Shown here piece after piece: positions 54,189 to 64,000 of a DNA stretch of 64,000 bases. Source of the stretch: Amphibalanus amphitrite (lineage: Eukaryota > Arthropoda > Thecostraca > Balanomorpha > Balanidae). Positions within the stretch are counted from its first letter, which is position 1, and each line of letters begins with the position of its first letter. Position numbers and translations under genes: made by a program. The DNA lies in the NCBI RefSeq assembly GCF_019059575.1, contig NW_024881506.1, forward strand, positions 1,488,001 through 1,552,000, given 5' to 3'. Under the pieces are notes generated by a model. The model saw only the letters and a list, made by a program, of their open reading frames with translations. It was not told the DNA's origin and did no database searches.

Positions 54189-55294
54189 CTGCAATTTATC
54201 ACAGCTATGAGCAGGGTTTGGGTTAGGTTAGGTTTGGTTTGGTTTGGTTAGGTTACAAATTAAAATTAACGGCACTAGCAGAGCAGATGTCAAATGAAGG
54301 CGCTTATGCTTACCAAGTAGATAAATAGGCAAAGAGAGCAGGATGCTCATAGGATGGGTTTCCAACCAAGGGGAGGCACAGCTGTAGGTTTGTAGGTTGT
54401 AGGGTTTTAGGTTGTATGCTGGATTGTAGGTTAGATTATGTCAGGTAAGGTTTGGTTTGGTGTTGAAAAGAAGCATCTCTGGAAGCAAGCATATGAGCAC
54501 TTCTCCTCAGTTGTAAAACCTCTGTGTAACATCTGCTCTACTAATACCCAAATATCTTGGTCACCAGTGACAAATCCCAATCTCAAATGAGCTGGTCAGT
54601 TCACAATTTGTAGGATCATGTTTTGCCTGTCAGTCAACAAAAAAATATTGTGGTTATGAGCAGTTCTTCGATGGTTGTGGAGGGTTCAAATGTGGACATG
54701 TCGGAAATATAGTCTAAATATTGATCATCACTCGTTATATGGTCATCACTCAGCCCATTTGGGTGACGTCATATTCTTAAATTAGATAAATCTTATTTTA
54801 GATTACCTCCCTGCAGTTTGCCCGACTGATACCTATATGCTGACGGTGACCCCAGCTTTATCGTTACCCAGATTTCCAGCTTAATTGACAATGACTGGTA
54901 CAGAATTGTCAAACTCAATGATGCATTTTGCTAGCCCTTTTGCCAAGAATTGTAGTCTGTTCCATTGTCATACTCATGTTTCCCCATCAGCATGACATTG
55001 CTTGGCGTACTCCATACAGCCTCGGCAAATGAACCCTTTTAACTGCTTTGTTTTGCAAAAATTCCCAACACGTGCATCATCCATTTGGGCACAGACTTAC
55101 TTCCTTAAATGGAAATCAAGGCTTCATACAAGCCAGGGGAGGCGAAGTTTGCCATCCTGTGTTGCCGATGATTCGGGAATGAGATGAGAACTGTCTTGGT
55201 CTTGGTCTTCCTGGTGGCATTGTAGCCTATGAAAATATCTATTAAAAAAATCACCAAAGAACACTGACACCAGATTAGAAGAGTCAGACATTTC
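54189..55294. other. Intergenic, short (GGTTA)n traces, no gene
   Basis: GGGTTAGGTTAGGTTTGG at about 54217-54255 and GTAGGTTGTAGG variants at 54385-54450 are degenerate telomere-like runs. The rest is unremarkable. Confidence 0.45.
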
Positions 55295-55570
55295 GTTTTT
55301 CTCACAGACAATGACAATACAAAAACAATGTAATAAGACCAGACGTTTCGACAACAAAGTGCCTTCGTCAGTGGAAAACAAGATGAGGATGAGATGCTTT
55401 ACAGGAAAAAATATAGAAGACAACCAGCCTGTATTTCGTGCAGGCTGGTTTTCTTCTATATTTTTTATCGATGTAAAGCCTACATCTTGTTTTCCACTGA
55501 CGAAGGCACTTTGTTGTCGAAACGTCTGTATTACATTGTTTTTGTATTGTCATTTGTCTGTGAGAAAAAC
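55295..55570. repeat. Large palindrome with hammerhead-ribozyme-like motif in each arm
   Basis: About 135-bp arms face each other around 55437. Each arm holds CTGACGAAGGCACTTTGTTG then TCGAAACGTCTG (right arm 55497-55526, left arm inverted at 55343-55372). This has the CTGANGA...GAAA core of small hammerhead ribozymes of the sort found in Penelope-like elements and retrozymes. Arms are nearly identical except near the centre. No reverse transcriptase is present. Confidence 0.7.
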
Positions 55571-55960
55571 TGACACCAGAAAGAGGAGACTACGAAAACG
55601 CCAATCCAGTACTCCACAAATCTCCGATGCTCCGCGCTCCACAAAATATATCCACAACTCCAAGACCCACAGAAGTGAGAGAACCAAATTCAAATTTGAA
55701 TCGAAATGTGCCTTATAAACAAATATACAACACAACACACAAAAGACAGAAAAGACAGAAAATACACACAACACAGAAAAGTCGAAATTGAAAACCAGGG
55801 ATGTTCTCTATCATCACATGGAACGCCGTGGCAGCCAATTGAATCAAAAAACGTGCGTCTGCTAGCGTCAGAACTATATTAGCAGCATTTGCAGTACACG
55901 AAACCGTGAGCAGCTGTGGGTGTATAATCGTGGTCAGCAGTTTTTAACATCGAATTTCGT
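55571..55960. other. Intergenic, no gene
   Basis: Ordinary sequence with a CA/GA-rich patch at 55730-55780 (ACAGAAAAGACAGAAAA). Confidence 0.35.
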
Positions 55961-55962
55961 AA

Positions 55963-56460
55963 TGTTCCCCCATTAGTCATGTTTTGAAATTTATAACATC
56001 AGATAGAAAATTAAATTCTGTTACATATAGTACCCTCAATAGATGCCGACTCGGTCTTATTTTTTAGTAATATGCCACTAACTGTTACAGTGTGACCTCA
56101 AACAGCAAGGAGGCTGATACATTATAGACCAAAAATATATGACTTACTGCACCGAAACTGCAATAAAACATGCAAACTTGGGAAGAAAATAAAATTTTCA
56201 TTTTGATTAAGACCTTTTGCGAACCCATCACCACCATGTTTACCGAGCATCAATGTTTTTTGTTCGGAGTTGATTGGTACCCAAAATGCCAATTTTCGGA
56301 TTTGGAAGCGAAATTGACAATGTTCCCCCATTAGATGAGCTTTGATACTTTGACACCTTATAATGTCAGCATTTCTGCATATTTTGGTGAACGTTTCAGA
56401 CGCCGACTCGGTCTTGTTTTTGAAAACCATTACATCTAGTGAAACAGTGTGACCAAGATC
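55963..56460 (+). repeat. Two diverged direct repeats, period about 355 bp
   Basis: ATGTTCCCCCATTAG at 55962 and 56319, GCCGACTCGGTCTT at 56044 and 56403, and CAGTGTGACC at 56088 and 56444 recur in the same order. The second unit stops near 56460. It could be the remnant of a satellite or of an element with long direct repeats. Confidence 0.65.
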
Positions 56461-56785
56461 ACCAAAGGTGGTTTTACATTCAATATCGATTTATTCTAGT
56501 TTTGAGCATGAACAAATGAAATAACACATAAAATCGGAAAGATTACTCAATTTTGATATTGTTCAATCATGATTTATAACCTATACAACTGATTTTATTC
56601 GAGAATTTGTGGTAAAACGTTGGCTGGTCAGGTGGACCCGCCATTTGCTGAGCTTGGTGATTTCGAAATTGAAAGAAACAGTTTTGGCATTTGATAATAC
56701 TTTTTTACTATTAATTTTAATTTTTAAGGATAAAAATATGATTTAATCAATAACAAACTCCTACAACCAAAGATATATTATTTTC
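56461..56785. other. A/T-rich intergenic, no feature
   Basis: Nothing recognisable; it leads into the CCGACGTCGG array. Confidence 0.35.
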
Positions 56786-56787
56786 GA

Positions 56788-57035
56788 AATGGCCCCAGTA
56801 AACATGCCGACGTCGGCCCGACGTCGGGCCGAGGCTCGGCCCGACGTCGGCCCAACGTCGGTTCAACCTCGGCCCGACATCGGCCGGACGTCGGATATGC
56901 CCGCATGTTCCGACGTCCAGCCGAAGTTCAGCCGACGTCGTGCCGACGTCGGGCCGAGATCGTTTGCCGAGGTTGACGAGATCGTTTGTCGTTGGACCGA
57001 CGGGGCCGACGTCGGCATGTTTATTGGGACAACGC
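56788..57035. repeat. CCGACGTCGG palindromic array (1)
   Basis: About 20 copies of a self-complementary core CCGACGTCGG (variants CCGA(G/C)(G/C)TCGG), spaced 10-14 bases. The block is bounded by inverted AGTAAACATGCCGACGTCGG and its complement with CCCAATAAACATGCC. Very CpG-rich against an A/T-rich flank. Confidence 0.85.
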
Positions 57036-57250
57036 GCAAAAAATATCAACCGGCGGCGGAATTCGAGCCCCCCAGTCGCCGACGTCGGCATATTTACTGG
57101 GACAACACGCCAAAAGCATCAGCCGGCGATGGGATTCGAACCCCGTGTCATTCGAACGCGTGGTTAGTGCGCTAACCACTACACCACGCAGCCAGCTAAC
57201 GAACTTGGTTTGTTTTGTTGGGTTATGCCCTTTCGGTCTGACAAGACCAT
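57036..57250 (-). mobile_element. tRNA-derived SINE with partial tandem tail
   Basis: On the minus strand a tRNA-like head starts near 57195: box A TGGTGTAGTGGTTAGCGC, then box B GGGTTCGAATCCC near 57143-57131. A second, diverged box B-bearing piece lies at 57040-57090. Toward 57250 the complement carries GACCGAAAGGGCATAACCC, shared with 41420. Stems do not fold as a functional tRNA. Confidence 0.65.
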
Positions 57251-57363
57251 TTCAGAGCCGGAAGGATCATAGGCCGATGGAGACATTGGTCTTCTTGGCG
57301 AGCACCCTGGGTCCAGTTCATATAGAGTCCCTGGTCCCATTGCTGTTACGTGACACTTATTGG

Positions 57364-57728
57364 CAGTGACGTACCCAAGGGGGGGGGGGGCACGGGGGCC
57401 ATGGCCCCCTCAGGGGGCCCCTCAGGCCCCGATATATTTTTTCAAACACCGGATAAAACGTCTTTTACTAGGAAGAAAAAATGATATCAAAGTTTCATTT
57501 ATGTGCCCCTGGTTACCCGAGGGGCCCCTGATGACCCGATGGGCCCCTGCAGTCATCCGAGGGCCCCCGGTTTCCTGGGCCCCTGGTCGCCTAGGGGGCC
57601 CTGGTAGCCGGGGCCTGGTCGCATGGGGGCCCCTGGTCACCTGGGCGGCCTGAGGACCCCCGAGTGACTTTAGGGCCCCTTCGGAAGCAGGTGGCCCCCT
57701 CCTGGGCGAAATCCTGGGTACGTGCCTG
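57364..57728. mobile_element. hAT-like MITE with GGGGCCCCTGG repeats (365 bp)
   Basis: Ends CAGTGACGTACCCA and the complement of CAGGCACGTACCCA. Perfect 8-bp duplications CTTATTGG at 57356-57363 and 57729-57736. The interior has a G tract and about 8 short units of GGGGCCCCTGGT(C/A)ACC type. It is the smallest of the minisatellite-bearing hAT-like elements here. Confidence 0.9.
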
Positions 57729-57874
57729 CTTATTGGAAAGAAAGGGCGACCCCACAATGGATTCGTATAGCCACTCTTACACACCTGCACCAACGTTTCC
57801 CAAAGTGTCCCTTTGATAAGTGGCACTTTGGCAAGGTGACACTTGCCGACTGGCCTTTCTATATGAACTGGGCC

Positions 57875-57990
57875 CGGCCCTGGTGAGTTGCCGGGGCTGA
57901 GCCTGACCAAAGGATAGGCCGAGCAGCCCCCAAGCACTCACCGCACCCGGCTACGGGCGAGCTCGGCTTACGGGCAATCCCAAATGGGAT
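57875..57990 (+). repeat. Dispersed repeat family R, partial copy
   Basis: It matches the complement of 40082-40165: GGGGCTGAGCC, CCAAGCACTCACCGCACCCGG and CTACGGGCGAGCTC. Confidence 0.6.
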
Positions 57991-58126
57991 AAAGTTTCCC
58001 GTCCAGTCCGGATCAGGGGGTTGCGGCGTGGAGGAAGATTTGAGTTTCCTGAGGATATTTTGAATACAGAAGCTCTTTATGAAACATGAAACATGTATTT
58101 TATATTATTTTAACGGTCAAAACAGC

Positions 58127-58382
58127 GGCCGATGTCGGTCCGACGTCGCCCCGACGTCGGCCCGACGTCGGCTGGACCTCAGCAATTGATCTCGGTCCGA
58201 CGTCGGTCCGACGTCGGCTGGACCTCGGCTGGACGTCGGAACATGCGGGCATATCCGACATCCAGCCGACGTCGTGCCGAGGTTGGACCGACGTCGGGCC
58301 GACGTCGGCATGTCGATGCCGAGTTGCCGACGTCACCCCGACGTCGGCCGACGTCGGGCCGACGTCGGCATGTTTACTGGGG
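58127..58382. repeat. CCGACGTCGG palindromic array (2)
   Basis: About 20 further copies of the same core, ending GGCATGTTTACTGGGGC, the same edge as array 1 in reverse. The edge shared between arrays suggests that both derive from one element type. Confidence 0.85.
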
Positions 58383-58385
58383 CGT

Positions 58386-59470
58386 GGTCGGTCAAAAAAT
58401 TATCTTCGCAAATACTTTACAGAGTTACGCTTGTTTTGCCCTGTGCACCTTTATTGCCAATTTATATATAAATAATAAAACACAAAGATACGTGGCCTAG
58501 TTTCTTTTTTTTGGACTGAGAAGGCCAGCTGAAAATAGTGGTTAAAATACCTTAGTGTTGTGGCGGCAAACCGGTTTTACCTAGTTCTCTTATACCGTGC
58601 TAAAGACGATGAACACTGAACATTCTCATACATGCAAACATGCCACTTTGGGTTACAGAGTAAGTGGTTCCCAATCGTACATACTACACGTTCCACACAT
58701 CACACTACCGCTCGTAATTGCAATGCAAATAAGCTTTTGCTCGTTGGAAATAAACTTTGGCATTGGAAGATGTCACGGTGTTACACTAAACATTGACCAC
58801 AATTAGATATCAGGTATCAATATCAGTAACATTCAGCTCATCCTCAGCAACACATAACAATCAGACGGAGAACACTACGGTAAACCTCAAAGAGGTTTTG
58901 GCCATGGTAGGCAATGAGGCATAGCTGCGAGCAGGATCTTCGATCTGAGAAAACATGAAGATGAAATTACATGCATCACACTTGCAATAAAAACAAACTC
59001 AAGTGATACTTATCTTTGAAAAATAAGGATGAAAGAACATGAACCTATTTGAAAACATAACAAGGCACAAGCATTATCAGAGGAATAATGCATGGTTATT
59101 TAAAAGACCTGTTGATATTAAGGTAGTGGATTGTTAACAGGATCTTAGAATAGTCGAGAGATGTTACCTTCAGAAGGGTTTCCTTTCGTGGTCACACATT
59201 ATTGATGTTAACAAATGAACACTGGGTGGTGCACACCCTGAAAGTGATGTAACGGAAGTAAGCCCACATTCAGCCCACATTCGGCCCAGCCCAGATTGGG
59301 GCTGCCAAATCTAGGGAAAAATCTAGAAATCTAGGGAAAAAGCTAAAAACCGTTTTACGCCTAAACGGCTGGACGAAACTGAAAAATAAGACCACCATTT
59401 GAAAGATCTCTTCACCCCGGACCTAATGATATGGTTAAATACCGGATCAATTTAACCAAAAGCATGATTT
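58386..59470. other. Intergenic, no gene
   Basis: Mostly A/T-rich. AAATCTAGGGAAAAA is repeated at 59309-59345. The last 100 bases (TTAACCAGGATGAAAATTTTCGG) grade into the satellite. Confidence 0.4.
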
Positions 59471-59480
59471 AACCAGGATG

Positions 59481-62400
59481 AAAATTTTCGGTCAATGGGG
59501 CGGCCCCTACGATTTTCTTCAAAATCGGCATGGCGATACTACAGCCCGAGATAATCAATCTGGCTGAAGAAACCCCTATGGGCATTGAAATCTATGGGGT
59601 AAAAACGCCCTTGGAAAGTTTTACCCACGCATTTCTGGCAAGACTATCGCACGCATCCCCCCAATATGGGTATCATATGAAAGCCCATGAAAACCCAAAC
59701 AAAATGGTGGGGTAAAATTTACCCATTACCCCATCCAGGGTAAAGTTTACCCAAGATGAACATTTTCGGTCAATGGGGCGGCCCCTACGATTTTCTTCAA
59801 AATCGGCATGGTGATACTACAGGCCGAGATCATCAATCTGGCTGAAGAAACCCCTATGGGCATTGAAATCTATGGGGTAAAAACGCCCTTGGAAAGTTTT
59901 ACCCACGCATTTCTGGCAAGTGTATCGCACGCATCCCCCAAAATATGGGTATCATATGAAAGCCCATGAAAACCCAAACAAAATGGTGGGGTAAAATTTA
60001 CCCATTACCCCATCCAGGGTAAAGTTTACCCAAGATGAAAATTTTCGGTCAATGGGGCGGCCCCTACGATTTTCTTCAAAATCGGCATGGTGATACTACA
60101 GGCCGAGATCATCAATCTGGCTGAAGAAACCCCTATGGGCATTGAAATCTATGGGGTAAAAACGCCCTTGGAAAGTTTTACCCACGCATTTCTGGCAAGA
60201 CTATCGCACGCATCCCCCCAATATGGGTATCATATGAAAGCCCATGAAAACCCAAACAAAATGGTGGGGTTAAATTTACCCATTACCCCATCCAGGGTAA
60301 AGTTTACCCAAGATGAAAATTTTCGGCCCCTACGATTTTCTTCAAAATCGGCATGGTGATACTACAGGCCCAGATGACCAATCTGGCTGAAGAAACCCCT
60401 ATGGGCATTGAAATCTATGGGGTAAAAACGCCCTTGGAAAGTTTTACCCACGCATTTCTGGCAAGACTATCGCACGCATCCCCCCAATATGGGTATCATA
60501 TGAAAGCCCATGAAAACCCAAACAAAATGGTGGGGTTAAATTTACCCATTACCCCATCCAGGGTAAAGTTTACCCAAGATGAAAATTTTCGGTCAATGTG
60601 GCGGCCCCTACGATTTTCTTCAAAATCGGCATTCCCCCAATATGGGTATCATATGAAAGCCCATGAAAACCCAAACAAAATGCTGGGGTAAAATTTACCC
60701 ATTACCCCATCCAGGGTAAAGTTTACCCAACATGAAAATTTTCGGTCAATTGGGCGGCCCCTACGATTTTCTTCAAAATCGGCATGGTGATACTACAGGC
60801 CGAGATCATCAATCTGGCTGAAGAAACCCCTATGGGCAGTGAAATCTATGGGGTAAAAACGCCCTTGGAAAGTTTTACCCACGCATTTCTGGCAAGACTA
60901 TCGCACGCATCCCCCAAATATGGGTATCATATGAAAGCCCATGAAAACCCAAACAAAATTGTGGGGTAAAATTTACCCATTACCCCATCGAGGGTAAAGT
61001 TTACCCAAGATGAAAATTTTCGGTCAATGGGGCGGCCCCTACGATTTTCTTCAAAATCGGCATGGTGATACTAGAGGCCGAGATGATCAATCTGGCTGAA
61101 GAAACCCCTATGGGCATTGAAATCTATGGGGTTAAAACGCCCTTGGAAAGTTTTACCCACGCATTTTTGGCAAGACTATCGCACGCATCCCCCAATATGG
61201 GTATCATATGAAAGCCCATGAAAACCCAAACAAAATGGTGGGGTAAAATTTACCATTATCCCATCCAGGGTAAAGTTTACCCAAGATGAAAATTTTCGGT
61301 CAATGGGGCGGCCCCTACGATTTTCTTCAAAATCGGCATGGTGATACTACAGGCCGAGATGATCAATCTGGCTGAAGAAACCTCTATGGGCATTGAAATC
61401 TATGGGGTAAAAACGCCCTTGGAAAGTTTTACCCACACATTCTGGCAAGACTATCGCACGCATCCCCCAATATGGGTATCATATGAAAGCCCATGAAAAC
61501 CCAAACAAAATGGTGGGGTAAAATTTACCCATTACCCCATCCAGGGTAAAGTTTACCCAAGATGAAAATTTTCGGTCAATGGGGCGGCCCCTACGATTTT
61601 CTTCAAAATCGGCATGGTGATACTACAGGCCGAGATGATCAATCTGGCTGAAGAAACCCCTATGGGCATTGAAATCTATGGGGTAAAAACGCCCTTGGAA
61701 AGTTTTACCCACGCATTTCTGGCAAGTGTATCGCACGCATCCCCCCAATATGGGTATCATATGAAAGCCCATGAAAACCCAAACAAAATGGTGGGGTAAA
61801 ATTTACCCATTACCCCATCCAGGGTAAAGTTTACCCAAGATGAAAATTTTCGGTCAATGGGGCGGCCCCTACGATTTTCTTCAAAATCGGCATGGTGATA
61901 CTACAGCCCGAGATGATCAATCTGGCTGAAGAAACCCCTATGGGCCTTGAAATCTATGGGGTGAAAACGCCCTTGGAAAGTTTTACCCACGCATTTCTGG
62001 CAAGACTATCGCACGCATCCCCCAATATGGGTATCATATGAAAGCCCATGAAAACCCAAACAAAATGGTGGGGTAAAATTTACCCATTACCCCATCCAGG
62101 GTAAAGTTTACCCAAGATGAAAATTTTCGGTCAATGGGGCGGCCCCTACGATTTTCTTCAAAATCGGCATGGTGATACTACAGGCCGAGATGATCAATCT
62201 GGCTGAAGAAACCCTTATGGGCATTGAAATCTATGGGGTAAAAACGCCCTTGGAAAGTTTTACCCACGCATTTCTGGCAAGTGTATCGCACGCATCCCCC
62301 CAATATGGGTATCATATGAAAGCCCATGAAAACCCAAACAAAATGGTGGTGTAAAATTTACCCATTACCCCATCCAGGGTAAAGTTTACCCAAGATGAAA

Positions 62401-62805
62401 ATTTTCGGTCAATGGGGCGGCCCCTACGATTTTCTTCAAAATCGGCATGGTGATACTACAGCCCGAGATGATCAATCTGGCTGAAGAAACCCCTATGGGC
62501 ATTGAAATCTATGGGGTGAAAACGCCCTTGGAAAGTTTTACCCACGCATTTCTGGCAAGACTATCGCACGCATCCCCCCAATATGGGTATCATATGAAAG
62601 CCCATGAAAACCCAAACAAAATGGTGGGGTAAAATTTACCCATTACCCCATCCAGGGTAAAGTTTACCCAAGATGAAAATTTTCGGTCAATGGGGCGGCC
62701 CCTACGATTTTCTTCAAAATCGGCATGGTGATACTACAGGCCGAGATGATCAATCTGGCTGAAGAAACCCCTATAGGCATTGAAATCTATGGGGTAAAAA
62801 CGCCC
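59481..62805 (+). repeat. 278-bp satellite, plus-orientation block
   Basis: Twelve units (GGCATGGTGATACTACAGGC near 59528, 59807, 60085, 60351, 60782, 61059, 61337, 61612, 61890, 62167, 62445, 62723) with a modal period of 278 bp, one shorter unit and one partial unit near 60635. Unit identity is about 95% or more by eye. Each unit contains GGGTAA(A/T)(A/T)TTTACCC-type short palindromes. Confidence 0.95.
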
Positions 62806-64000
62806 ACGCCCCATTGACCGAAAATTTTCATCTTGGGTAAACTTTACCCTGGATGGAGTAATGGGTAAATTTTACCCCAACATTTTGTTTGGGTTTTCAT
62901 GGGCTTTCATATGATACCCATATTGGGGGGATGCGTGCGATAGTCTTGCCAGAAATGCGTGGGTAAAACTTTCCAAGGGCGTTTTTACCCCATAGATTTC
63001 AATGCCCATAGGGGTTTCTTCAGCCAGATTGGTCATCTGGGCCTGTAGTATCACCATGCCGATTTTGAAGAAAATCGTAGGGGCCGCCCCATTGACCGAA
63101 AATTTTCATCTTGGGTAAACTTTACCCTGGATGGGGTAATGGGTAAATTTAACCCCACCATTTTGTTTGGGTTTTCATGGGCTTTCATATGATACCCATA
63201 TTGGGGGGATGCGTGCGATAGTCTTGCCAGAAATGCGTGGGTAAAACTTTCCAAGGGCGTTTTTACCCCATAGATTTCAATGCCCATAGGGGTTTCTTCA
63301 GCCAGACTGGTCATCTGGGCCTGTAGTATCACCATGCCGATTTTGAAGAAAATCGTAGGGGCCGTCCTATTGACCGAAAATTTTCATCTTGGGTAAACTT
63401 TACCCTGGATGGGGTAATGGGTAAATTTAACCCCACCATTTTGTTTGGGTTTTCATGGGCTTTCATATGATACCCATATTGGGGGGATGCGTGCGATAGT
63501 CTTGCCAGAAATGCGTGGGTAAAACTTTCCAAGGGCGTTTTTACCCCATAGATTTCAATGCCCATAGGGGTTTCTTCAGCCAGATTGATGATCTCGGCCT
63601 GTAGTATCACCATGCCGATTTTGAAGAAAATCGTAGGGGCCGCCCCATTGACCGAAAATTTTCATCTTGGGTAAACTTTACCCTGGATGGGGTAATGGGT
63701 AAATTTTACCCCACCATTTTGTTTGGGTTTTCATGGGCTTACATATGATACCCATATTGGGGGGATGCGTGCGATAGTCTTGCCAGAAATGCGTGGGTAA
63801 AACTTTCCAAAAGCGTTTTTACCCCATAGATTTCAATGCCCATAGGGGTTTCTTCAGCCAGATTGATCATCTCGGGCTGTAGTATCACCATGCCGATTTT
63901 GAAGAAAATCGTAGAGGCCGCCCCATTGACCGAAAATTTTCATCTTGGGTAAACTTCACCCTGGATGGGGTAATGGGTAAATTTTACCCCACCATTTTGT
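62806..64000 (-). repeat. 278-bp satellite, minus-orientation block (continues past the window)
   Basis: The same unit in reverse, with starts on the minus strand near 63057, 63335, 63613 and 63892. It meets the plus block head to head near 62806, in the middle of a unit. It runs off the right edge, so the array is longer than seen. Confidence 0.95.

Noticed and set aside
53085-54250. Leu/Ile-rich frames (IGALLPIGALL) as membrane peptides
   Set aside because: They are produced by the AGGAGGGCGCC minisatellite in reverse; no start context or conserved ends.
57121-57195. Functional tRNA gene on the minus strand
   Set aside because: Box A and box B are good but stems fail, and the sequence continues into a SINE body.
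59530-63613. Repeated 61-94 codon frames starting MVILQAE in the satellite
   Set aside because: The period of 278 is not a multiple of three, several units shift or lose the frame, and no domain is recognisable; the open frame is shared because the units are nearly identical.
59481-64000. CRISPR-like array
   Set aside because: Units are head-to-tail without unique spacers, and this is animal DNA.

Overview
This is animal nuclear DNA, most likely from an arthropod and plausibly a crustacean. The signs are a glycine/tyrosine-rich secreted cuticle-type gene with the usual arthropod layout (TATA box, tiny first exon ending inside the signal peptide, GT-AG intron), an interstitial (TTAGG)n tract, and BEL/Pao, Mag-like and CsRn1-like Gypsy elements. 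The species cannot be fixed from the sequence alone. There is no bacterial-type operon, no CRISPR array and no intact rRNA or tRNA gene.

Layout. 1-2546: 3' end of a BEL/Pao element whose 3' LTR holds a hAT-like element (8-bp target duplication), which itself holds a small Harbinger-like MITE. 2560-4550: two foldback or inverted-repeat blocks. 5161-6861: the one convincing intact host gene, a Gly-rich cuticle-type protein with a hAT MITE in its intron. 7150-15360: TTAA-flanked MITEs, GGGCCC-type minisatellites, a 3.3-kb hAT-like element made mostly of minisatellite, and a foldback with 9-bp duplications around a TTAGG core. 15463-26393: a three-level nest, a Mag-like Gypsy element with a BEL/Pao element in one LTR, and a 1.8-kb terminal-inverted-repeat element inside one BEL LTR. 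26400-29070: further MITEs and a tRNA-headed repeat. 29955-35957: a roughly 6-kb block between matching inverted ends, holding a hAT-like element and a broken, intronless copy of a DDX51-type DEAD-box helicase. 36300-43000: foldbacks and dispersed repeats. 44400-45470: a LINE scrap and minisatellites. 45716-51063: a whole-looking CsRn1-type Gypsy element with LTRs that look identical. 51238-54180: a second minisatellite-laden hAT-like element with a dead mariner inside. 55295-58385: a palindrome carrying a hammerhead-ribozyme-like motif, palindromic CCGACGTCGG arrays and a SINE. 59480-64000: a 278-bp satellite that flips orientation near 62806 and runs off the window.

The window therefore works as a record of transposition, not as a gene cluster. 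Exact target-site duplications let many insertions be ordered. The strongest candidate for something little described is the set of hAT-like non-autonomous elements whose bodies are GC-rich minisatellites (9744-13057, 51238-54180, 57364-57728). These suggest that much of the local tandem repeat content was delivered by, or grew inside, DNA transposons.
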